Positions 15,563 to 23,110 of a stretch of 64,000 nt of DNA are shown piece by piece. The position numbers and the translations under genes are program-made. The notes below the pieces were generated by a model. It did no database searches. It saw nothing but the letters and a program-made list of their open reading frames with translations, and was not told the origin of the DNA. How positions within the stretch are numbered: position 1 is the first letter of the stretch; each line of letters opens with the position of its first letter. This DNA is from Chitinophaga varians (lineage in GTDB: Bacteria > Bacteroidota > Bacteroidia > Chitinophagales > Chitinophagaceae): the NCBI RefSeq assembly GCF_012641275.1, contig NZ_JABAIA010000003.1, positions 1,550,001-1,614,000 on the forward strand. Direction: 5' to 3'.

Positions 15563-17668
15563 TTATAATTTCAGCAATCTGGCGTTGATAGCTACTATGA
15601 CGGTACTCACCGTCATCAGTACCGCACCGGCGGCGGGACTCAACAGGATGCCCCAATGGTAAAGCACTCCTGCGGCCAGCGGCATGGTGACCACGTTGTA
15701 GCCGGTGGCCCAGGCCAGGTTCTGGATCATCTTGCGGTAGGTGGCTTTACCAAAACGCACCAGGCTGACGATGTCCTGCGGATTACTGTTGACCAGCACG
15801 ATACCGGCTGTTTCCGCGGCGATATCAGAACCGGAGCCGATAGCGATGCCAATGTCCGCCTGCGCCAGTGCCGGCGCGTCGTTGATGCCGTCGCCTGTCA
15901 TCGCTACAAACTGCCCGGCGTCCTGCAATTTTTTGATCTCTTCCAGTTTCTGATGCGGCAACACTTCCGCGATATAGTTGTCCAGTTGAAGTTGTTGCGC
16001 CACGGCGGCTGCCACCTTTTTGTTGTCGCCAGTGAGCAGTACGCTGGCAATATGTTCTTTTTTCAATGCCTGGATAGCGGGCAATGACTCCGGCCTGATT
16101 TCATCTGCCAGTACGATATAACCTGCCGGCTGGCCATCCACGATCACGAAAGACAATGTGCCGGTATCAGACTGCTCCACAGCTGCCTGTTGCGGAAACT
16201 GTTCCTTCGCATAAGCCGGGCTCACTACCTGCACTTTTTTTCCATGGACCACAGCACTGATGCCCTTACCTGCCATTGCCTGCATATCACTGGCAGCGGG
16301 TATTTGCAGGCCTTCCGCACGGGCTTTGTCAACAATACCGGTCGCGATAGGATGTTCTGATTGTTGTTCCACGGCTGCCGCGAGCGTCAGCACGTCTTGT
16401 TTGCTGAAGCGGTTGTCCAGCGTTTCCAGTTGTACCACCTGGAATTTGCCCACGGTGAGCGTACCGGTTTTATCGAATACCAGCGTGGTGATTTTACGGG
16501 CATTTTCAAAGGCTGTCCTGTTTTTGATGAGCAGGCCGTTTTTGGCCGCCATCGTGGTAGAGCGGGCCACTACCAGGGGTACGGCCAGGCCCAACGCATG
16601 CGGGCAGCAGATAACGATCACCGTCACCATACGTTCCATCGCAAAAGAAACAGACTGTCCATCGATACGCCAGTAGGCAAAAGTGGCGATACCCGCCACA
16701 ATAGCGATGATGGTCAGCCACCGGGCTGCCTTGTCGGCCAGCAGCTGTGTATTGGACTTGGCCTGCTGCGCATCATTGACCAGTTTGATGACCTGCGACA
16801 GATAGGAAGACGCCGCGTTGTGAGATACTTTTACCTGCAAAGCCTGGTTGCCGTTGATAGATCCGGCTATAACCCTGTCGCCTGTACTTTTTTTCACTGG
16901 TTTGGATTCGCCTGTCAGCATGGATTCATTCAGGTAGCTGCTGCCTGCTGTGATGGCACCGTCGGCGGCAACTTTTTCGCCTGGTTTGATGAGTACGACA
17001 TCGCCCGGCTGCAGGCTGTCGGTCTTCACTTCACGGATATTATCACCTTCCACCAGGTGGGCTTCCGCTGGCATGAGCTGTACCAGCAGCTCCAGTTCGC
17101 GCGAAGCGCCGGCAACAGATTTCATTTCAATCCAGTGTCCCAGCAACATGATGAGGATCAGGGTGGCCAGCTCCCAGAAAAAGTCCATGCCCTGCAAACC
17201 AAACAGGGTGGCCACGCTGTAAATAAAAGCCACCGTGATCGCAAAGCCGATCAGCGTCATCATACCGGGATTACGCATCCGCATCTCAGACCACCAGCCG
17301 GACAGAAAAGGCCATCCGCCATAAAAGAAAATTACGGCAGAAAGGCCGAGCAAGAGGTAGTTATCGCCAGGGAAACTGATGGCCAGACCCATCCAGTGCT
17401 GTATCATTTTCGACAACAGCATGACCGGTACGGTGAGCACCAACACCACATAAAACCGTTGGCGGAAGTCACGGATCATGGCGTGATGATCGTGCCCCGC
17501 ATGGCCCGCGTGGGCATCATGACCAGGATGTCCTGCATGCGGTGTATGCCGGGAGTGGTCCTGATGCTCCGTATGTTCATGGACGTGGCCGGTGTGGGCG
17601 TTGGCCTCCGGTTCACGATCGTGATGATCGTGGTCCATGTGCATATGCATGTGTTGGTGTTTTTCCAT
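15563..17668 (-). CDS. copB: CopB-type heavy-metal P-type ATPase
   Basis: 701 residues, P1B-type ATPase. The metal-binding membrane motif is Cys-Pro-His (355-357, 'VICCPHALG'), which defines the CopB (P1B-3) class linked to copper/silver export. TGES is at 252-255, the phosphorylation motif DKTGT at 399-403, and 'TGDGINDAPALAQAD' supplies the hinge. The N terminus (1-62) is extremely His-rich, with about 20 His in 62 residues, in place of the Cys-based HMA domains of CopA. About eight membrane helices. No CopY/CsoR/CueR gene is adjacent; an inverted repeat lies 21-49 nt upstream of the start. Confidence 0.93.
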   Translation of the reverse strand: MEKHQHMHMHMDHDHHDREPEANAHTGHVHEHTEHQDHSRHTPHAGHPGHDAHAGHAGHDHHAMIRDFRQRFYVVLVLTVPVMLLSKMIQHWMGLAISFPGDNYLLLGLSAVIFFYGGWPFLSGWWSEMRMRNPGMMTLIGFAITVAFIYSVATLFGLQGMDFFWELATLILIMLLGHWIEMKSVAGASRELELLVQLMPAEAHLVEGDNIREVKTDSLQPGDVVLIKPGEKVAADGAITAGSSYLNESMLTGESKPVKKSTGDRVIAGSINGNQALQVKVSHNAASSYLSQVIKLVNDAQQAKSNTQLLADKAARWLTIIAIVAGIATFAYWRIDGQSVSFAMERMVTVIVICCPHALGLAVPLVVARSTTMAAKNGLLIKNRTAFENARKITTLVFDKTGTLTVGKFQVVQLETLDNRFSKQDVLTLAAAVEQQSEHPIATGIVDKARAEGLQIPAASDMQAMAGKGISAVVHGKKVQVVSPAYAKEQFPQQAAVEQSDTGTLSFVIVDGQPAGYIVLADEIRPESLPAIQALKKEHIASVLLTGDNKKVAAAVAQQLQLDNYIAEVLPHQKLEEIKKLQDAGQFVAMTGDGINDAPALAQADIGIAIGSGSDIAAETAGIVLVNSNPQDIVSLVRFGKATYRKMIQNLAWATGYNVVTMPLAAGVLYHWGILLSPAAGAVLMTVSTVIVAINARLLKL

Positions 17669-17688
17669 GGCGATTTCGGTTTTAAATA

Positions 17689-17717
17689 TTACAACTGTGT
17701 GTTTTACTTGGTTGTAA
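17689..17717 (-). promoter_or_regulatory. inverted repeat, candidate operator of the CopB gene
   Basis: TTACAAC (17689-17695) and GTTGTAA (17711-17717) are perfect inverted copies with a 15-nt spacer, so their centres are 22 nt apart, about two helical turns. It lies directly upstream of the CopB-type ATPase start, a likely place for a dimeric repressor or activator. Confidence 0.4.
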
Positions 17718-17772
17718 AATTGCCGATTATATCGCCGGAAGTTTTATATAATCCGGGAAGAGATTTACAGGA

Positions 17773-18624
17773 TTATCGGATGTTGAGGTGTTCCATCCAT
17801 TTGGCTGCCAGCGACGGCCATACTTCCGCGGCGCTGTTGCCCGGGCGGAGGCCGTAACCATGGCCGCCTTTAGCATAAAAATGCAGCTCCACCGCTACGC
17901 CGGCATCACGCAGGGCACCGGCCATTACAAGGGCGCTGTTGCCAAAATAATCATCAGCAGTGGCAAAAAGGAACATCGGTGGTGTTTGTTTATCTATCGT
18001 CAGCTCCGGTGTCAGTTTACGCCCCTCTCCCTTGTCGAGATAAGCGGGATAGATCAGCATGCCGAAGGCTGGACGGGCAGAGAGCGAATCAGCTTTATCT
18101 ACCGGCGTATAGGTTTTAACGTTATACTGCGTAGACGTTCTTGCTGTCAGGCTTCCGCCGGCAGAAAAACCCATCATGCCTATTTTTTCAGGGTCCAGCT
18201 TCCACTCTTTCGCGCGGCTGCGCACAATGCGCATGGCACGTTGTGCGTCCTGCAATGCGCCCGCCTCCTTTTTAGGTACACGGTACTGCAGCACAAACGC
18301 TGTATAGCCCAGCTGATTGAGCCATTTCGCAATTTCATAGCCTTCGAGGTTGATAGCCAGGATGCTGTAGCTACCGCCCGGACAAACGATCACGCCTATA
18401 TTTTTAGCATGGGCCGGATTGGCAGGGTATACTTCCAATACAGGATCTGTCACGTCGGTAAGGCGTACAACGCTGTTGCTGGTATCCGGTGTGGCAACGG
18501 CGGGATGGCGCGCACCGGTTTCGCCGGGCACGGCGCCTGGCCATAAATGAATCGTTTCTTTGTGTTGGGCCTGAGTCATGGCGTAAGGTGCAAGCATCAG
18601 CATGAAGATAATAAACGGTTTCAT
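17773..18624 (-). CDS. secreted alpha/beta hydrolase (acetyl-xylan-esterase/BD-FAE-like)
   Basis: 283 residues from ATG 18624 (MKPFIIFMLMLAPYAMTQAQ, a good signal peptide); the longer frame adds 33 residues with no signal character. The mature protein starts 'HKETIHLWPGAVPGETG', a typical opening of Bacteroidota carbohydrate esterases. The oxyanion region is 'VIVCPGGSYSILAINLEGYE', the nucleophile elbow is GFSAGG, and 'DDYF' plus 'GGHGYGLRPG' supply Asp and His. Likely a periplasmic esterase on acylated sugars or xylan; the exact substrate is not known. A TACATTTG box lies 26 nt upstream. Confidence 0.87.
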   Translation of the reverse strand: MKPFIIFMLMLAPYAMTQAQHKETIHLWPGAVPGETGARHPAVATPDTSNSVVRLTDVTDPVLEVYPANPAHAKNIGVIVCPGGSYSILAINLEGYEIAKWLNQLGYTAFVLQYRVPKKEAGALQDAQRAMRIVRSRAKEWKLDPEKIGMMGFSAGGSLTARTSTQYNVKTYTPVDKADSLSARPAFGMLIYPAYLDKGEGRKLTPELTIDKQTPPMFLFATADDYFGNSALVMAGALRDAGVAVELHFYAKGGHGYGLRPGNSAAEVWPSLAAKWMEHLNIR

Positions 18625-18650
18625 AACGGGAATTTCGTGTGTGTATGTAG

Positions 18651-18658
18651 CAAATGTA
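18651..18658 (-). promoter_or_regulatory. candidate -7 element of the esterase gene (TACATTTG)
   Basis: A full TAnnTTTG match on the minus strand, 26 nt before the ATG at 18624, and downstream of the preceding gene's terminator. No clear -33 box. Confidence 0.45.
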
Positions 18659-18681
18659 ATAAACCTTCCGCGCAAATAAAA

Positions 18682-18707
18682 GGACAGCCTTCCGAAGAAG
18701 ACTGTCC
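18682..18707 (-). terminator. intrinsic terminator of the lipoprotein gene at 18751
   Basis: GGACAG (18682-18687) pairs with CTGTCC (18702-18707), with a further CTTC/GAAG pairing inside. On the minus strand it is followed by TTTTAT. Confidence 0.7.
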
Positions 18708-18750
18708 CACATCTAATCACCACCGAAATATCTTTCCTTTTCCTTTCCGT

Positions 18751-19245
18751 TTAAATCGCTTTGAACGTGAGCACGATGGTACGTTGGGCCGGATCATCCT
18801 TGAAATGCCCTGTCCCTGTCACTTTATAACTGGTGTTGCTGATTTTTTCGGCGCGGTAGGTGCCTGTAAAATCATCATCTCCCCGCCCTTCGAGTGTACC
18901 ATCTGCTTTGAGGTTCCAGTTGAAAGTCCGTCGCTGAGGATTTCCCGCAGCGCATTTGGTCGCGCCTTCGTCTTCAGCACCGGTGCCATCTGCAAAATAT
19001 TCTGTAAAATCATCTTTCATGCATGCGGGAAAGACAGCGTAAATGTCTGTGATAACATGGCCTTCGCCATCGTCCATACCGGGATTGGCAGTGTATGCGG
19101 ACAGTTGCCATTTTTTACCGATCAGGAATTCTTTGAAGGAAGGATCTTTGGGGTTGTCCTGTTTGTCTTTTTTGCAGTGGGCAAACAACAGCATACCTGC
19201 GATGGCACAAAACACCATCCCTGTTTTGGGGAACCATTTTTTCAT
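18751..19245 (-). CDS. lipoprotein with lipocalin-like C-terminal part
   Basis: 164 residues. N terminus MKKWFPKTGMVFCAIAGMLLFAHC is a lipoprotein signal with Cys24 followed by a Lys/Asp-rich linker. The rest ('EFLIGKKWQLSAYTANPG', 'YFADGTG', 'FNWNLKADGTLEG', 'YKVTGTGHF...RTIVLTFKAI') has the 'l.gKW.l' opening and alternating strands of lipocalin-like small lipoproteins common in Bacteroidota. Four further Cys may pair. No function known. Flanked by its own terminator and a TAGGTTTG box. Confidence 0.75.
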   Translation of the reverse strand: MKKWFPKTGMVFCAIAGMLLFAHCKKDKQDNPKDPSFKEFLIGKKWQLSAYTANPGMDDGEGHVITDIYAVFPACMKDDFTEYFADGTGAEDEGATKCAAGNPQRRTFNWNLKADGTLEGRGDDDFTGTYRAEKISNTSYKVTGTGHFKDDPAQRTIVLTFKAI

Positions 19246-19270
19246 GACTAAGTGTTTATTTATGATGATG

Positions 19271-19278
19271 CAAACCTA
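19271..19278 (-). promoter_or_regulatory. candidate -7 element (TAGGTTTG)
   Basis: A TAnnTTTG match on the minus strand, 25 nt before the lipoprotein ATG at 19245. Based on the -7 box alone. Confidence 0.4.
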
Positions 19279-19338
19279 CAATAGCCGGCAGGCCCGGGCT
19301 TCAGTAGAAACACTTAATTGAAAAAACAGGCAGTTAAT

Positions 19339-19367
19339 GCAGGCAGGACGTGGGCTGTCCTGCCTGC
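19339..19367 (-). terminator. intrinsic terminator of the GDSL hydrolase gene
   Basis: An 11-bp perfect stem (GCAGGCAGGAC 19339-19349, GTCCTGCCTGC 19357-19367) with a 7-nt loop. On the minus strand it is followed by a T-rich tract ending in TTTTTT. Confidence 0.8.
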
Positions 19368-19377
19368 AGGGAATAGC

Positions 19378-20133
19378 TTATTTAACGCATTGGAGCCAGG
19401 CTTCCGCCATCAGTTGAGCGCCCGCCACGCTGGGATGCACGCCGTCCGGCGTCCAGTAGGCCGCAGGTGCTGCCTGAATGGCTTTGTCATAAATAGCCTG
19501 ATAAGGAATAAAGACCGCTTTGTATTTGTCGGCCAGCTCCCGGGCGGCCGCACGGTATTCATTAAACGTAGGGTACCATTTGTCGTCGACTGCTTTCACG
19601 CCCTTGACGGCATATGGCTCACCGATGATGAGTTGCACGTCAGGCAAAGCCTGTTTGGTGCGGTCCAGCAGTTTGTCATAGTCATCGCGGTACACTTTGG
19701 AGGTACCTTTATAATTACCATTAAGCGTGTGCCAGAAATCATTCACGCCTACCAGGATGCTGAGCACGTCCGGCTTCAGTTGCAGGCAATCTGCATCCCA
19801 GCGCTCAGCCAGCTGGAATACTTTATTGCCGCTGATACCTTTGTTGTAAAACTTCAGGTTATCACCCGGCCGTTTCAGCAGCAGATGTGCGGCTGCCAGG
19901 TGCGGATATCCGCCCCCTAACGCAGCGCCGTTATTGGCGTCCATGGCATCGCGCTTGCGGCCCACATCAGTAATGGAATCGCCCTGGAAGAGAATAACGC
20001 CTTCTTTTTTAAGCGTCACTTTTTTGCTTTTGTCAGCAGACACGGCAGCGGACACGATATGGGGAATACTGACAGCTGCCAGGGTTCCCATGGATACGTT
20101 TTTCAGGAAATTTCGACGGTTCGATGAATTCAT
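19378..20133 (-). CDS. exported SGNH/GDSL-family hydrolase
   Basis: 251 residues. The N terminus MNSSNRRNFLKNVSMGTLAA carries a twin-arginine motif (NRRNFLK), so export by the Tat route is likely. SGNH blocks are in order: I 'LFQGDSITDVG' (Ser nucleophile), II 'NKGISGNK' (Gly), III 'LVGVNDFWH' (Asn) and V 'DGVHPS' (Asp and His). Enzymes of this type remove acyl groups from sugars or lipids in the envelope. The neighbouring secreted esterase at 17773 may act on related substrates, but they are separate transcripts. Confidence 0.9.
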   Translation of the reverse strand: MNSSNRRNFLKNVSMGTLAAVSIPHIVSAAVSADKSKKVTLKKEGVILFQGDSITDVGRKRDAMDANNGAALGGGYPHLAAAHLLLKRPGDNLKFYNKGISGNKVFQLAERWDADCLQLKPDVLSILVGVNDFWHTLNGNYKGTSKVYRDDYDKLLDRTKQALPDVQLIIGEPYAVKGVKAVDDKWYPTFNEYRAAARELADKYKAVFIPYQAIYDKAIQAAPAAYWTPDGVHPSVAGAQLMAEAWLQCVK

Positions 20134-20153
20134 AACGGATTTTTAAAATAATA

Positions 20154-20185
20154 AAGGGCTTCGCCGCATAACCCGGGAAGCCCTT
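20154..20185 (-). terminator. intrinsic terminator of the acyl-CoA dehydrogenase gene
   Basis: A 9-bp stem (AAGGGCTTC 20154-20162, GAAGCCCTT 20177-20185) followed on the minus strand by TTATTATTTT. Confidence 0.7.
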
Positions 20186-20210
20186 AAATCTATAAAAAGA
20201 TTCTGATTTT

Positions 20211-21569
20211 TTATACAAAAGCGCTGAAACCGGTGATAGCCCTTCCGACAATGAGAGAATTGATTTCTTTGGTGCCTTCATAAGAATAAATAGCTTCCGC
20301 GTCCGCCACAAACCGGGCCACATTGTATTCCAGCAGGATACCGTTGCCACCCATCACTTCCCGGGCGCCCCTCACTACATCGCGGGTACGCAGCGTACAG
20401 AATACTTTGGCCAGGGAGGCATGCTCGTCTTTCAAACCACCTTCGTCCTGTATCTCTGACAACCGGTACACCATGGTCTGCATAGCTGTGAGGTTGGACA
20501 ACATCTCCACCAGGTGCCCCTGTATCAACTGAAAAGAGGCAATGGGTTTGCCGAACTGCTCACGGGTACGGGTATACGCCAATGCGTTCTCGTATGCGCC
20601 ACGGGCGCATCCTACTGCTTCCCAGGCAACACTGGCCCTTGTCATACGGAGCACGCGGCTCGTATCGCGGAAACTGTTGGCCCGCTGCAACCGGTCAGAC
20701 TCGGCCACCCGGCAGTCTTTCATCGTTATCAGCCCATTCTGCACAATGCGTAGCGCCATTTTATCGTGCATCTTTTCTACCGATAATCCCGGCGTGCCTT
20801 TCCTGAGCAGGAAACCCTTTACCTGGTTGTCGTCCACGTCCCGCGCCCATATCACGATCACATCTGCGAAGGTGGCGTTGCCGATCCATTTTTTCTGGCC
20901 GTTCAGCACCCAGGTATCCCCTTCCCGTTTAGCCGTGGTAGTGAGGCCTCCGGCAGCACCTGACCCTACTTCCGGCTCTGTGAGCCCGAAAGCTCCGATG
21001 GTATTCAGTTGTTGCATGCCCGGCAGCCATTCGTCTTTCTGGGATTCGGACCCCAGCATGTAAATAGCGCCCATGGCCAGGCCGCTTTGCACGCCGAAGA
21101 ACGTAGCAATGGAAGCATCCACCCGTGCCATCTCCATGGCGATGATGCCTTCCATCAGGTAACTGCGGTTAGGGCAACCATACCCATCGTAGGTCACGCC
21201 GCAAATATTCAGTTCCCTGAATTTGGGAATGATCTCAAACGGAAATTCGGCTTTAAGCCAGTATTCATTGACGATAGGCTGTATCTCTTTCTCCATAAAG
21301 GCACGTACCTTCAGCTGCAGCGCCCGGTCTTCCGCATTCAGGCGGCTGCTGATATCATAAAAATCACCATCCACCGGCGGCAGTTTTTTCTTGCTGCCTC
21401 TGCTGGTCAACATTTTCATCAGTCCATTCAGCTGGTTGTCATCCATTTTAGCGACAGACGCCATCACCTGCGGGAGATCTACTTTCTCCGACAGCTTCGC
21501 CAGCATTTTAAAATCTATGCTCTTCAACAGCTGATAGGCGTTCTTCAGTTTTGTGAAAGTTCCGGACAT
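20211..21569 (-). CDS. acyl-CoA dehydrogenase family protein
   Basis: 452 residues from ATG 21569 (MSGTFTKLKNAY...); the longer frame adds 28 residues crossing a hairpin. FAD-dependent alpha,beta-dehydrogenation of acyl-CoA. Signatures: 'FGLTEPEVGSGAAGGLTTTAKREGD' and 'GQKKWIGNATFADVIVIWARD' in the middle domain, 'REQFGKPIASFQLIQGHLVEML', and 'REVMGGNGILLEYNVARFVADAEAIYSYEGTKEIN' at the end, where the Glu of 'YEGT' is the usual catalytic base. This ending and length fit the glutaryl-CoA dehydrogenase-like branch. An extra N-terminal segment of about 60 residues with 'MASVAKMDDNQLNGLMKML' precedes the core. Electron acceptor genes are not nearby. Confidence 0.9.
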   Translation of the reverse strand: MSGTFTKLKNAYQLLKSIDFKMLAKLSEKVDLPQVMASVAKMDDNQLNGLMKMLTSRGSKKKLPPVDGDFYDISSRLNAEDRALQLKVRAFMEKEIQPIVNEYWLKAEFPFEIIPKFRELNICGVTYDGYGCPNRSYLMEGIIAMEMARVDASIATFFGVQSGLAMGAIYMLGSESQKDEWLPGMQQLNTIGAFGLTEPEVGSGAAGGLTTTAKREGDTWVLNGQKKWIGNATFADVIVIWARDVDDNQVKGFLLRKGTPGLSVEKMHDKMALRIVQNGLITMKDCRVAESDRLQRANSFRDTSRVLRMTRASVAWEAVGCARGAYENALAYTRTREQFGKPIASFQLIQGHLVEMLSNLTAMQTMVYRLSEIQDEGGLKDEHASLAKVFCTLRTRDVVRGAREVMGGNGILLEYNVARFVADAEAIYSYEGTKEINSLIVGRAITGFSAFV

Positions 21570-21599
21570 ACTACATGGTTTTATGTGAAAATACGAATT

Positions 21600-21647
21600 G
21601 CGGGCCAAAGCAGAAACGATGCAAGTATCGTTCCCGCTTTGGCCCGC
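21600..21647 (-). terminator. nested hairpin downstream of the lipoprotein gene at 21672
   Basis: A 12-bp perfect outer stem (GCGGGCCAAAGC 21600-21611, GCTTTGGCCCGC 21636-21647) with an inner AACGAT/ATCGTT stem. It lies between two minus-strand genes. The following tract on the minus strand (AATTCGTATTTTC) is only moderately T-rich. Confidence 0.6.
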
Positions 21648-21671
21648 TGCCAAATTGATGTGTTATATGTT

Positions 21672-23099
21672 TTACGGCTTGATGAACTTCCCTTCCGGCG
21701 TCACCTGTAAAATGGTTTCTCCCAGCTGAATAGTGACCGGCCCTGTTAAATTGGTCGCAGGATATGCTTTGTCGTCTCCTCCTTCCAGCGGTATCTTCAC
21801 CGCCTGGTAGGCCGAAGCTTCCGGATAGTTGTATAATACGTACCGGTCAAGCACCTTTTTGGTATCGTCTGTTGTAAACAGCTCCGCCAGCTGTTGTTGG
21901 CCATGTTGATAAACGTGTACCCACACCATTATCCCAAAGGGCATGCGGTCCTGTATGCCAAACAATATTTCTGTAATATGCTCCCCTTCTTTTTTTGCGA
22001 GCTGTTCTTTGTTGTGTTCAAATATTGCTTTAAGTGCGGGAAGGGAATACCCGGGAACTGCAAAGGTGATACCGCGGATTTCCGGTTGAAACTTCCCTTC
22101 GGCGTCCAGGCGATAAGTGACGAGCCTTGTCTCTGTGCTGGTCAGCTCCCAGGAGGCCATTTCGCCATCGTTCACATTCGATTCTTCTACAGTAATACTT
22201 CCGTCCTGCTGAATTTCCGCTTTCCGCCAACGCCGTTCAATCCCCTCCCCTGAAAGTCTTCCGTACAAGGTCTTCTGGTCGGTGACGCTGCCGTCAGCCT
22301 TGCAGGCCGCCACCTGCACGGCGGTGTCCAGGTCTGCTCCGTCATCATTGGCAGGCGCATAAGCGTATAGCAGTAACAGTGGTTTTCCCGGAGCGGTAAC
22401 CTTGCCATAATGGAACATATTCAACTTGTCATAGCCGATTACTTCCTCATAGGAAAACCAGGGAGAAAGATGTGATACTTCCCGAAGCTTTGCGAATACA
22501 GGGCTGACTACGGTGAATGGCAGCTGTAAAGCAGGGAAACGGGAAGCGTATTCTTCAAACCCGCCCTTTTCTATAGGTAAAGCCCGGATATCTCCTGCGG
22601 CTGTGAGTACATACTGCCGCACTTCGGATTTGCCCTGGGGGCGGGCTTCCCTTACTTCAATAGTGGAATCATTGAACAACACAGGCCAGCTGCGCAAATC
22701 CTCGGACCCGCCGGCAGCCGTCAAACGGAGGCCACCCACTTCCTGGCGGGAAATTTCTTTTCCATCAGGCGTAAACGTGACCAGCAACTGTGATGACAGT
22801 ATCTGGCCTTCCGCATCAAATTCATATTCTGCCAGAACAGGGATGAACTTCCGGGTACCCTCCAGTTTTCCGGCAGAAAACTTTTTAAATTTCCGGTCAC
22901 CGAGCGGGCCGGGAGCTGTCTCCCTGACCAGATAGAATGAACCATTCTCCGATTTTATGACCGGCAACTTCTCCAGCCATGATTTTATTTCGGCCGTATT
23001 GGCCCGGGTGCTGTCAGTCCCTGTTTGCTGGTGGCCCTTTTCAGGAGTGCCACAGGCAAACAGGAACAGCGAGGTTAACAAAGGCAGATAATATCTCAT
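21672..23099 (-). CDS. lipoprotein of unknown function (tandem paralogue B)
   Basis: 475 residues; signal MRYYLPLLTSLFLFAC with lipobox Cys16 then a polar linker. I do not recognise a family. It is clearly related to the gene at 23111: both share 'RQE(V/I)G', a 'YASRF..L..PFTV' block, an 'L(S/T)P(W/Y)..(Y/F)' block, 'HYGK/R...PGK...LLY', a C-terminal 'ILFGI/FTIPG...V..HVYQ/DHG..Q..EI/F' region with 'VLDRYV.YN', and an ending 'ITPQ/EGKF'. The repeated '...DG(T/S)ITV' strands suggest a beta-rich (possibly beta-propeller) surface or periplasmic protein. No catalytic motif was seen. The genes are 11 nt apart and probably co-transcribed. Confidence 0.8.
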   Translation of the reverse strand: MRYYLPLLTSLFLFACGTPEKGHQQTGTDSTRANTAEIKSWLEKLPVIKSENGSFYLVRETAPGPLGDRKFKKFSAGKLEGTRKFIPVLAEYEFDAEGQILSSQLLVTFTPDGKEISRQEVGGLRLTAAGGSEDLRSWPVLFNDSTIEVREARPQGKSEVRQYVLTAAGDIRALPIEKGGFEEYASRFPALQLPFTVVSPVFAKLREVSHLSPWFSYEEVIGYDKLNMFHYGKVTAPGKPLLLLYAYAPANDDGADLDTAVQVAACKADGSVTDQKTLYGRLSGEGIERRWRKAEIQQDGSITVEESNVNDGEMASWELTSTETRLVTYRLDAEGKFQPEIRGITFAVPGYSLPALKAIFEHNKEQLAKKEGEHITEILFGIQDRMPFGIMVWVHVYQHGQQQLAELFTTDDTKKVLDRYVLYNYPEASAYQAVKIPLEGGDDKAYPATNLTGPVTIQLGETILQVTPEGKFIKP

Positions 23100-23110
23100 G
23101 TGGCTGATTA

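Noticed and set aside
16361..17857. 498-codon plus-strand frame across the CopB gene
   Set aside because: Antisense to a P-type ATPase with intact motifs and extends into its promoter region.
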